5,538 nucleotides of DNA from Candidatus Aminicenantota bacterium (lineage in GTDB: Bacteria; Acidobacteriota; Aminicenantia; UBA2199): NCBI GenBank assembly GCA_030612495.1, contig JAUWNT010000134.1, positions 1-5,538 on the forward strand. Direction: 5' to 3'. Positions 1-5,538 of this stretch are shown piece by piece (the stretch's first letter is position 1; each line of letters opens with the position of its first letter). The notes beneath the pieces are model-generated. The model did not search any database. It was not told the origin of the DNA and was given only the letters and a program-made list of their open reading frames with translations. The position numbers and the translations under genes were made by a program.

Positions 1-2006
1 ATATCAGCAGGATTAAATCCGATGATCCATTGCAACTGGAGTTCTGCAGCTTCCAAATATTTCGGTTCATCCAAAATAATAGCTGCTGTAGCAAGTCCCC
101 ATGCAACTGCTCCGATACGCCTGTTTGCACCGGCTACATACCTGTAACTTTTGATTGTACCATCTTTTGTTACTCCACCAATAAGCCCAAAGCTTGAAAC
201 ATCAGCATACTTCATCATGTAATCTGCCCAGCGTTTGAAAGTATTTTTTATTTCTTTATTCAATTTGCTTTCAGGAAATGCTTTATAATATTCGTAAAGT
301 GCAAGCATTTGAAAACGGCAGTCTGCATGAGTTTCCGATTTTTTTGCCTCATCATAATAGAAGAATCCCTCTTTTCCGTCAATCTGTTGTTTTGTAATAT
401 TTTTAACCCTGATTTTTGCATCTTTTTTATATTTTTTATCCTTTGTGATTTTATAAAGCTCAACATCGCTTAATAGCAATCCGGTTTGAAGTCCCAAAAA
501 TGAATTGAATTTATTTTTTTCAAGTTCAACTTTGGAATCAATGTTATAGGCATCTTTGGCAATTGTTATACATTTTTTTGCAAATTCTTTATCATAAGGT
601 TTTATTTGCCGGGCAACTATTGCTAATGAAGCACCGGTTAAACTTATTCCGGGAGATTTAACAGGTCCATAATTATTTTCTATCATTTCTTCTTCCAGAA
701 CAATTCTTGGCGGTTCGCATTCAGGAGCACCAAGCCATTCGCATACGTTTTCAAAGTTTCCTGTAAAGCCTGGATGAAAAGCTCCATCCCAGTATCCTTT
801 ACAGAAATATCGTGCTTCCCATGCAGCTTCATCTGTTAATTCAGGAACTTCAGAGCTTTTGAATTCGTTTCTAAATTGATCCTGAAATATTGTAAGAGCA
901 AGCACACCGGAAGTTCCTCCGCCAATCCATTTGCCGTAATCACCTGCATCGTGCCAGCCGCCTGAAACATCAACTTTCGTGCCATCCTTTTTTATTATTG
1001 TATCTTGCATATGACAGGCTTTATGAAATCCCGGAACTTCGGTTCCGCAACGTTGATAGTAAAACCATTTAGCAGCTTTTGCTGCAAGGCCAAGATAAAT
1101 ATCTTTCTTTATCGGGAAAACATAAGAATCGGATATTTCATTAGTTTCATTGACTTTTAAACGCACAAAATAAAGACCTTCCTTTTTAAAATCCGAAAAA
1201 TCGGCAATGTAATTATTCCCACCCCACACATGATTTCCAGACTCTTTCAAATCGCCTGTAAACACTACAGGTTGGACATCCGGATGCTGAACATTATTTA
1301 AAGCATCAATTAACTCGAATTTGCCTGTGAGTTTTGAATAATTGGCCCAGATTACGGCTCTTTTTATTCCATCGACAGCATAACCACCATGCGATATGAT
1401 AGGTCTCAGAGTCTCCTGCGCAATAATCTGTCCGTTAGCTAATTGCGACCAGCTATCAAGTTGTTGTTTTATTCGCCTGATTGTCCTTGCTTGTTTTATT
1501 TTATCTTTAATTGTTAGTTTCCCGATATTTTTCAGCTTTCGCGAAGCAACGTTAAATTCAATATACTTAATATATCTTCTTACTTTCACTCTAAAAACCA
1601 CTAACTCATTCTTGAATTTATAGTCTATATTATTCCTCTCTCTTATTTGCGTATCATATAAAACTGGTTTGCCCATAATAAAAAAATACATGGGATTAAA
1701 GTTTAAATTAAGATCCACATTTTTGACATGTGTGTCAGAATCTGGAGAAATAAAAAAAGCCAGTCTAAGCCTATCTTTATTTTGATAAATATTTGCCTGT
1801 ACTGATCGATTAACAGGTTCAGAAAAAACATGGATATCTTCTCTTAAAATCCAATCTCCCTTGAAAAATTCTTTTTTAACCATGCTCTCTTTAGATTGAT
1901 TCTTTAAGGTATTTGGTTTTTCATCATATTTTGTTTTCGCTAAACAAAAATTTCCAAGAATAACTAAAATAACAATAAAATTTGTTAAAACCACCTTAAA
2001 TCTCAT
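1..2006 (-). CDS. Secreted glycoside hydrolase family 9 enzyme (endoglucanase-like), 3' end outside window
   Basis: The frame is open from the ATG at 2006 to the window edge, giving 668 codons with no stop. Residues 1-23 form a signal peptide: basic start (MRFK), hydrophobic core, likely cleavage after CLA. There is no proper lipobox, so the mature enzyme is probably periplasmic or secreted. Residues about 45-180 are a lysine-, asparagine- and isoleucine-rich domain I do not recognise. Residues about 187-297 resemble the CelD_N Ig-like domain that precedes many GH9 catalytic domains. The catalytic domain starts near residue 302 and carries the GH9 hallmark SGGWHDAGDYGKW at 348-360. By family knowledge, D353 and D356 of DAGD position and activate the catalytic water for inverting hydrolysis. 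The visible part ends in WIIGFNPAD, the start of the usual C-terminal His motif, so the general-acid Glu lies outside. Cellulose or another beta-1,4-glucan is the default substrate, but GH9 also includes exo-glucosaminidases, so specificity is open. The start is supported by AGGAG six bases upstream and a strong promoter. It is divergent from the sensor-regulator at 2189. Confidence 0.9.
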   Translation of the reverse strand, partial: MRFKVVLTNFIVILVILGNFCLAKTKYDEKPNTLKNQSKESMVKKEFFKGDWILREDIHVFSEPVNRSVQANIYQNKDRLRLAFFISPDSDTHVKNVDLNLNFNPMYFFIMGKPVLYDTQIRERNNIDYKFKNELVVFRVKVRRYIKYIEFNVASRKLKNIGKLTIKDKIKQARTIRRIKQQLDSWSQLANGQIIAQETLRPIISHGGYAVDGIKRAVIWANYSKLTGKFELIDALNNVQHPDVQPVVFTGDLKESGNHVWGGNNYIADFSDFKKEGLYFVRLKVNETNEISDSYVFPIKKDIYLGLAAKAAKWFYYQRCGTEVPGFHKACHMQDTIIKKDGTKVDVSGGWHDAGDYGKWIGGGTSGVLALTIFQDQFRNEFKSSEVPELTDEAAWEARYFCKGYWDGAFHPGFTGNFENVCEWLGAPECEPPRIVLEEEMIENNYGPVKSPGISLTGASLAIVARQIKPYDKEFAKKCITIAKDAYNIDSKVELEKNKFNSFLGLQTGLLLSDVELYKITKDKKYKKDAKIRVKNITKQQIDGKEGFFYYDEAKKSETHADCRFQMLALYEYYKAFPESKLNKEIKNTFKRWADYMMKYADVSSFGLIGGVTKDGTIKSYRYVAGANRRIGAVAWGLATAAIILDEPKYLEAAELQLQWIIGFNPAD

Positions 2007-2012
2007 TTTTTT

Positions 2013-2017
2013 CTCCT
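2013..2017 (-). promoter_or_regulatory. Ribosome binding site of the GH9 gene
   Basis: On the minus strand AGGAG is followed by six A/T bases and then the ATG at 2006-2004. This is near-ideal Shine-Dalgarno spacing. It fixes the start of the GH9 gene and gives a full signal peptide. Confidence 0.8.
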
Positions 2018-2025
2018 TTTCTCAA

Positions 2026-2054
2026 TTTATATCTTATGACAAAATGATTGTCAA
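2026..2054 (-). promoter_or_regulatory. Sigma-70-type promoter of the GH9 gene
   Basis: Read on the minus strand, TTGACA (2054-2049) is followed by exactly 17 bases and then TATAAA (2031-2026). This matches the housekeeping consensus at 6/6 and 5/6 positions. Transcription would begin near 2019, leaving only about 13 untranslated bases, just enough for the AGGAG site. The fit is seen directly; activity is inferred. A close match to consensus suggests the gene may not need an activator for basal transcription, and that control, if any, could be by repression. Confidence 0.65.
2037..2053. promoter_or_regulatory. Inverted repeat over the GH9 -35 element, candidate operator
   Basis: TGACAA, five bases, then TTGTCA form a perfect 6-bp dyad. 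It covers the -35 box and much of the spacer of the GH9 promoter. A dimeric protein bound here would block RNA polymerase. No binding protein can be named: AraC-type proteins more often use direct repeats. Part of the symmetry comes from the -35 box itself, so chance is possible. Confidence 0.35.
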
Positions 2055-2136
2055 ATTAAGCTCCTTTAACAATAAAAATTATTTTATTCAAACCATGATC
2101 TTTTATTTACATATTCAAAAAGTTAGTGGCAAAAAC

Positions 2137-2187
2137 CTGTAAAAGGCTTGAAATTTTAAAAACACACAGGTAATATATCTGTAAAAG
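2137..2187 (+). repeat. Direct repeat CTGTAAAAG flanking the regulator promoter
   Basis: CTGTAAAAG occurs at 2137-2145 and again at 2179-2187, 42 bp apart (about four helical turns). The first copy lies just upstream of the candidate -35 box and the second reaches the base before the start region. Overlapping this is a 6-bp inverted pair, ACCTGT (2135-2140) and ACAGGT (2166-2171). AraC-family dimers commonly bind direct repeats, so these may be autoregulatory sites. In AT-rich DNA of this length a chance 9-bp repeat is not negligible. Confidence 0.3.
2148..2176 (+). promoter_or_regulatory. Candidate promoter of the sensor-regulator gene
   Basis: TTGAAA (2148-2153), a 17-base spacer and TAATAT (2171-2176) match the sigma-70 consensus at 5/6 and 4/6 positions. 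Transcription would start around 2183, about six bases before the ATG at 2189, so the mRNA would be almost leaderless. This fits the lack of a convincing Shine-Dalgarno sequence: the only AGG is about 18 bases upstream of the ATG. The sequence is AT-rich, so -10-like hexamers occur by chance, and an upstream promoter cannot be excluded. Confidence 0.4.
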
Positions 2188-2188
2188 C

Positions 2189-4957
2189 ATGAACAAAAAA
2201 CTTTTTTATAGGATATGTATCTATCTTTTCCTGATATTCATTCAACCATCAGGTCTAATTTTTTCTAACTCTATGACAACTTATGAAAAGTATATTCTAA
2301 AATCATGGAATAGATACAACGGGCTTCCACATAATTCAGTCAATTGTATTATCCAGGACACACAGGGTTATATATGGATTGGAACTGAAAAAGGAGTTGC
2401 AAGATTTGATGGAACTTTTTTTAAAATATTTGATAAAACAAACACAAAAACTATAAAAAACAATTCAATTACATCTCTGTTTATTTCAAAAGATGGCACA
2501 TTATGGATTGGAACAAATGAAGGAGGAATTACCAGTTTTAAAAAAAATATCTGGAAAAATTACTCCTTTATAAATAGCAATTTACAAAACGACTTTATAA
2601 GCTCTATAACTCAAGACAGTTTACAAAATATATGGATTGGAACTTATGGGGGAGGATTGATCAAATTTGATCTGAAATCATTTACTCATAAATCAGGCTT
2701 ATCCAATAATTTTGTTAATTCGGTTTTTTGTGACAAAAAAGGGAATCTTTTCATTGGTACTGAAAATGGATTAAACCGCAAAACAAACGAAAAATTTACT
2801 ATCCATTTAACAAAAAATGGAAAATCAAATAACTTTATAAATTCAATTTATGAGGATAAAAAGGGTAACATCTGGATAGGAACCAATCAGGGGTTAAATC
2901 TTATTAAAAAAGGAAAATATATGCCCTTCAAAGCTGGAAACCTTGTAGAAAGCAACATTATTAATTCAATTCTCCAGGATGCAGAAGGAACCATTTGGAT
3001 TGCTACCAACACAGGTCTTTATAGATTAATTGATAATAAGATTGAGAATTTTAATATGGACGGAGAACTTATTGGTAAAAATATAACATCTCTATATGAA
3101 GATAAAACTGGGAATATCTGGGTCTGCACACAGGAATCAGGGATTTTTCTTATCCAAAACATAAGATTCAGAACATTATCTGTAAAGAATGGACTGTCAC
3201 ATAATTACGTTAATGTTATTTATGAAGATAATGATAGAAATATATGGATTGGAACACAAGGAGGGGGTTTAAATAGACTCAACAAAGAAAGAGTTGAAAT
3301 TTTTACAACAAAACATGGACTAAACAGTAATTATATTAAATCAATCTTTAAAGACAGAAAAGGTAATTTATGGATAGGTACTGATAATGGATTAAACCAA
3401 TTTATAAATGGAAAATTTAAAACCTTTACATATAAAAACGGATTATCGAACAATTCAATAAGTTCAATATTCGAGGATACAAAAGGAAATCTCTGGATAG
3501 GAACCTTTGGTGGAGGCTTGAACCAGTTTAAAGATGGTAAATTTCTCATCCGGGATTCAAACAAAGGCCTTTCAAATGATTTTATCTTCTGTATAAGTGA
3601 AGATATACATGGCAACCTCTGGATTGGTACAAGGAATGGATTGAATTGTTATTATAATAAAAAATTTAAAACTTACACAAAGAAACAGGGTTTAACAGCA
3701 AATATAATACTTGACATTTTGCCGGATAAAAAGGGCGCACTATGGATAGGAACACAAAGTGAAGGGCTTCTCCGTTTTAAAAATAATAAATTTATTCATT
3801 TTGCTAAACTCAGTTTTTCAAATTCACCAATTTACAGAGTAATTGAGGACAATAAAGAGAATCTATGGCTGAGTTCAAATGAAGGGATTTTTTCAGTCTC
3901 AAAACGAGAATTAAACAGATATGGTGAAGGAAAAAAAATATCTGTTAAATATCATCATTTACAGAAATCAGATGGTTTAAAAACATCTATTTTTACAGGT
4001 GGGTCTCAACCTGCAGGCTGGAAAACTAAAGATGGATTGATATTGTTTCCCTCTATTAAAGGGGTTTTAATCATAAACCTAAAAAACCCAATATTCAGTA
4101 CCATTGAACAACCTGTAATTATTGAAAAGGTATTAATAGATGATATTTCTTTTGATATAAATAAAAAACTAAAATTCCCTGCTGGAACTAACAAAATTCA
4201 ATTCCTTTTTTCAGCACCAAATTTTTCATCTCCAGAGAAGATAAAATTTCGATTTCGATTATATCAATTGTTTGGTCCTGGATACTTTTTGTCTAAATAT
4301 AATAAAAAATCAATTAAATATATAGAAAAAAACAGGGTAGAATTAATAAATTTGCATCATGGTCGCTATAAATTTGAGATAATCGCTTGTAATAGTAATG
4401 GGAAATGGAATTCTAATGGAACTGTGTCCCTTTTTTTAATTGATCGCCCATTCTATCTAAACCCTTTATTTTATATCCCATTTATAATTATGCTTGTGAT
4501 CCTCTTTTTTATAACTATCAAATGGGCAGGCAAACGCTCAAAAGAAAAAGATCAAAAGTTTTATTTAATGGATATTAACAGGTATCAAACCTCCTTATTG
4601 AATGAGAAAAAATCAAAAAGATATTTAAAGAGTTTGATAAAATTAATGGAAAAAGAGAAACCTCACCTGGATCCTAATATGACCCTTCAAAAACTTTCAA
4701 AAAGAATTGGGATCTCAAAAGAAGAGCTGTCAAGGATAATCAATCAGGAATTATTCATCAACTTCAATCAATTTTTAAACAAGTACCGCGTAAAGGAAGC
4801 AAAGGAAAAACTAAAAGACACAAAAGAAAATCAATATGTTATTCTTAAAATTGCCTATGATGTTGGATTTAATTCAAAATCAGCTTTTAATACTGCTTTT
4901 AAAAAAAATACTGGCCTCACCCCTTTAGAATACAGAAAAAAACATCAAAAAAAATAA
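2189..4957 (+). CDS. Transmembrane sensor-regulator: 14-blade propeller, Y_Y_Y domain and AraC-type DNA-binding domain
   Basis: This complete 922-residue protein starts with a signal peptide or anchor (residues 1-26, Lys at 3-4, hydrophobic core), which supports the ATG at 2189 over the Met at residue 29. Residues about 48-630 hold 14 blades of the two-component-regulator propeller family. Thirteen carry forms of the W-I-G-T motif, with the aromatic residue at 63, 106, 149, 188 (Phe), 229, 270, 311, 353, 395, 435, 478, 519 and 560; the last is degenerate (about 600-630). Residues about 665-750 match a Y_Y_Y domain, including the ending GRYKFEIIACNSNGKW. One membrane helix spans about 757-778. 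Residues about 829-917 are an AraC/HTH_18 domain with two helix-turn-helix units, the second carrying IAYDVGFNSKSAFNTAFKK and then TGLTPLEYR. Bacteroides HTCS proteins place a histidine kinase and a receiver between membrane and AraC; here about 50 residues of basic linker replace them. I infer a periplasmic carbohydrate sensor directly linked to a promoter-binding domain. The divergent GH9 gene is the likely target. The ligand is unknown. Confidence 0.9.
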   Translation: MNKKLFYRICIYLFLIFIQPSGLIFSNSMTTYEKYILKSWNRYNGLPHNSVNCIIQDTQGYIWIGTEKGVARFDGTFFKIFDKTNTKTIKNNSITSLFISKDGTLWIGTNEGGITSFKKNIWKNYSFINSNLQNDFISSITQDSLQNIWIGTYGGGLIKFDLKSFTHKSGLSNNFVNSVFCDKKGNLFIGTENGLNRKTNEKFTIHLTKNGKSNNFINSIYEDKKGNIWIGTNQGLNLIKKGKYMPFKAGNLVESNIINSILQDAEGTIWIATNTGLYRLIDNKIENFNMDGELIGKNITSLYEDKTGNIWVCTQESGIFLIQNIRFRTLSVKNGLSHNYVNVIYEDNDRNIWIGTQGGGLNRLNKERVEIFTTKHGLNSNYIKSIFKDRKGNLWIGTDNGLNQFINGKFKTFTYKNGLSNNSISSIFEDTKGNLWIGTFGGGLNQFKDGKFLIRDSNKGLSNDFIFCISEDIHGNLWIGTRNGLNCYYNKKFKTYTKKQGLTANIILDILPDKKGALWIGTQSEGLLRFKNNKFIHFAKLSFSNSPIYRVIEDNKENLWLSSNEGIFSVSKRELNRYGEGKKISVKYHHLQKSDGLKTSIFTGGSQPAGWKTKDGLILFPSIKGVLIINLKNPIFSTIEQPVIIEKVLIDDISFDINKKLKFPAGTNKIQFLFSAPNFSSPEKIKFRFRLYQLFGPGYFLSKYNKKSIKYIEKNRVELINLHHGRYKFEIIACNSNGKWNSNGTVSLFLIDRPFYLNPLFYIPFIIMLVILFFITIKWAGKRSKEKDQKFYLMDINRYQTSLLNEKKSKRYLKSLIKLMEKEKPHLDPNMTLQKLSKRIGISKEELSRIINQELFINFNQFLNKYRVKEAKEKLKDTKENQYVILKIAYDVGFNSKSAFNTAFKKNTGLTPLEYRKKHQKK
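2336..4078 (+). repeat. Propeller-blade repeat array within the regulator gene (14 units of about 120-129 bp)
   Basis: Each unit encodes one blade of roughly 40-43 residues: a hydrophobic strand of N-x-I-x-S-I type, an acidic turn with D-x-x-G-N, then W-I-G-T and a G-L-x-x-F strand. Fourteen units equal two seven-bladed propellers, the usual number in HTCS sensors. At DNA level the recurrent core is tggat(t/a)ggaac. Blade 4 has Phe188 instead of Trp, blade 7 has V-C-T instead of I-G-T, and blade 13 has L-S-S. Blades 8 and 10 share GGGLN and blades 9 and 11 share NGLN, which suggests a two-blade duplication unit in the second propeller. Confidence 0.85.
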
Positions 4958-4959
4958 GA

Positions 4960-4982
4960 AAAAAATTAGATTTAGAATCTAA
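4960..4982 (-). terminator. Candidate Rho-independent terminator of the DUF5916 gene
   Basis: TTAGATT (4966-4972), a three-base loop and AATCTAA (4976-4982) form a perfect 7-bp hairpin, 26 bases beyond the minus-strand stop at 5009. Read on the minus strand it is followed by a long T-rich tract running back across the regulator's stop codon. The stem has only one G-C pair, so it is weak. On the plus strand no T-run follows, so it is unlikely to terminate the regulator transcript. Confidence 0.45.
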
Positions 4983-5008
4983 GTCTCATCCTTAAAGACA
5001 CATATTTA

Positions 5009-5538
5009 TCATGTGCTAAATCTGTAAGTAAATTTGATCATAAATATATTATCTCCAGGAGCACCTAACATATCTCTTATGTCTCTTGAAAAACTGAATC
5101 CACCAGGGTTTGAATAGTCATTTCTGTTCTGTGTCCATACAAAATAAAATATTGAGCCAAGTTTATATTCCCATCTCAGAACAACTGTACCACGAATTGA
5201 TTTATAATTGAAATTTGGATCTTCAAATGAAAATTCAGGAGACGGACCTGAGGCATCGGGATCAACAAAATATGTTTCATCACTATAAGTTATATAGGAA
5301 TTATTCTCTCCATATATATTAAAATCAAAACTTTTTGGTCTTGCAAGTTCTTTAAATTCGCTATATGTTCCAACAGAAATATATGGCTGAATATAAACTT
5401 GAATGCTCAACTTTGGGTTAAAAATCCAGTTAAGCCTGAGCACACAGGAAAGGGTCTTTTGATCTATAGTTGAAAAAATATATCGATTTTTATATGTTTC
5501 TGTCATAAATTCATCTTCTACATTTGCAACCCACTGAT
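5009..5538 (-). CDS. DUF5916-type outer-membrane beta-barrel protein, C-terminal part (5' end outside window)
   Basis: The frame is open from the window edge to the TGA at 5011-5009, giving about 175 residues. The Met encoded at 5506 is internal: the preceding residues QWVANVEDEF continue the same domain. The sequence shows alternating polar and aromatic strands, such as LSIQVYIQPYISVG, TVVLRWEYKLGSIFYFVWTQ and the final IFMIKFTYRFST. It ends in the aromatic-rich strand typical of outer-membrane barrels. The pattern (Y-x-R-Y-x-F, L-R-L-N-W-x-F, Q-P-Y-x-S-x-G-x-Y, F-K-E-L-A, then V-L-R-W-E-Y and the R-D-I-R-D-M segment) is what I recall from the C-terminus of DUF5916 proteins. These usually pair an N-terminal CBM9-like domain with a barrel and total roughly 700-850 residues, so most of the protein lies to the right. 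Its role is uncharacterised; a link to carbohydrate binding or uptake is inferred from the CBM9-like part of the family and from the neighbours. It converges with the regulator, so it is not in that operon. Confidence 0.75.
   Translation of the reverse strand, partial: QWVANVEDEFMTETYKNRYIFSTIDQKTLSCVLRLNWIFNPKLSIQVYIQPYISVGTYSEFKELARPKSFDFNIYGENNSYITYSDETYFVDPDASGPSPEFSFEDPNFNYKSIRGTVVLRWEYKLGSIFYFVWTQNRNDYSNPGGFSFSRDIRDMLGAPGDNIFMIKFTYRFST

Noticed and set aside
260..466. Minus-strand open frame of 68 codons, Lys-rich
   Set aside because: It lies in another frame of the same strand inside the GH9 catalytic domain; its composition is explained by frame-shifted reading of that gene.
1396..1623. 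Plus-strand open frame of 75 codons with hydrophobic C-terminal half
   Set aside because: It is antisense to the GH9 coding region, which has clear domain content and continues unbroken through it. It has no ribosome binding site or recognisable family.
1938..2006. Lipoprotein signal in the GH9 N-terminus (Cys21)
   Set aside because: The residues before Cys21 are G-N-F, which does not fit a lipobox: Phe at -1 is not accepted. A standard signal peptide fits better.
3331..3615. Minus-strand open frame of 94 codons
   Set aside because: It is antisense to propeller blades of the regulator, and its internal repetition mirrors the blade repeats. It is not an independent gene.
2336..3898. Regularly spaced similar DNA segments resembling a repeat array
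   Set aside because: The period of about 120-129 bp, imperfect copies and continuous reading frame show protein blade repeats, not CRISPR or intergenic repeats.
4006..4194. Minus-strand open frame of 62 codons
   Set aside because: It is antisense to the end of the propeller and the start of the Y_Y_Y region; no start signal or family support.
4523..4672. Possible remnant histidine kinase or receiver between membrane helix and AraC domain
   Set aside because: Only about 50 basic residues lie here, with no H-box, ATP-binding motifs or phospho-acceptor Asp pattern.

Overview
The window looks like chromosomal DNA from an AT-rich Gram-negative bacterium that degrades polysaccharides. Three protein genes fill almost all of it: a secreted family 9 glycoside hydrolase (minus strand, 3' end outside the window), a complete 922-residue membrane-bound sensor/transcription regulator (plus strand), and the C-terminal part of a DUF5916-type outer-membrane beta-barrel protein (minus strand, 5' end outside the window). 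This gene repertoire is seen in Bacteroidota, Ignavibacteria-like lineages and Aminicenantes-like lineages. The cellulase gene has a clear AGGAG ribosome binding site and a TTGACA-N17-TATAAA promoter. That fits poorly with classical Bacteroidota, which use a different -33/-7 promoter and weak Shine-Dalgarno signals, so I lean towards one of the other lineages. This placement is an inference.

Layout: 1-2006 (minus) is a GH9 enzyme with a signal peptide, an unassigned AT-rich N-terminal domain, an Ig-like CelD_N domain and an (alpha/alpha)6 catalytic domain that runs off the left edge just before its last catalytic residues. 2007-2188 is a divergent intergenic region with a promoter for each gene plus short repeats that could be operators. 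2189-4957 (plus) is the regulator: signal peptide, two seven-bladed propellers (14 blades), Y_Y_Y domain, one transmembrane helix and a cytoplasmic AraC-type DNA-binding domain. 4958-5008 is a short convergent gap with a hairpin and T-tract that would terminate the minus-strand transcript. 5009-5538 (minus) is the DUF5916 barrel C-terminus.

How the genes may work together: the regulator has the periplasmic sensor of Bacteroides hybrid two-component systems (HTCS), but the histidine kinase and receiver domains are absent and the AraC domain follows the membrane helix almost directly. The simplest model is a one-component transmembrane regulator. It would sense an oligosaccharide in the periplasm and control the divergent GH9 gene, and possibly itself, through the shared 182-bp region. 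No tRNA, rRNA, CRISPR array, insertion sequence or transposase was seen.
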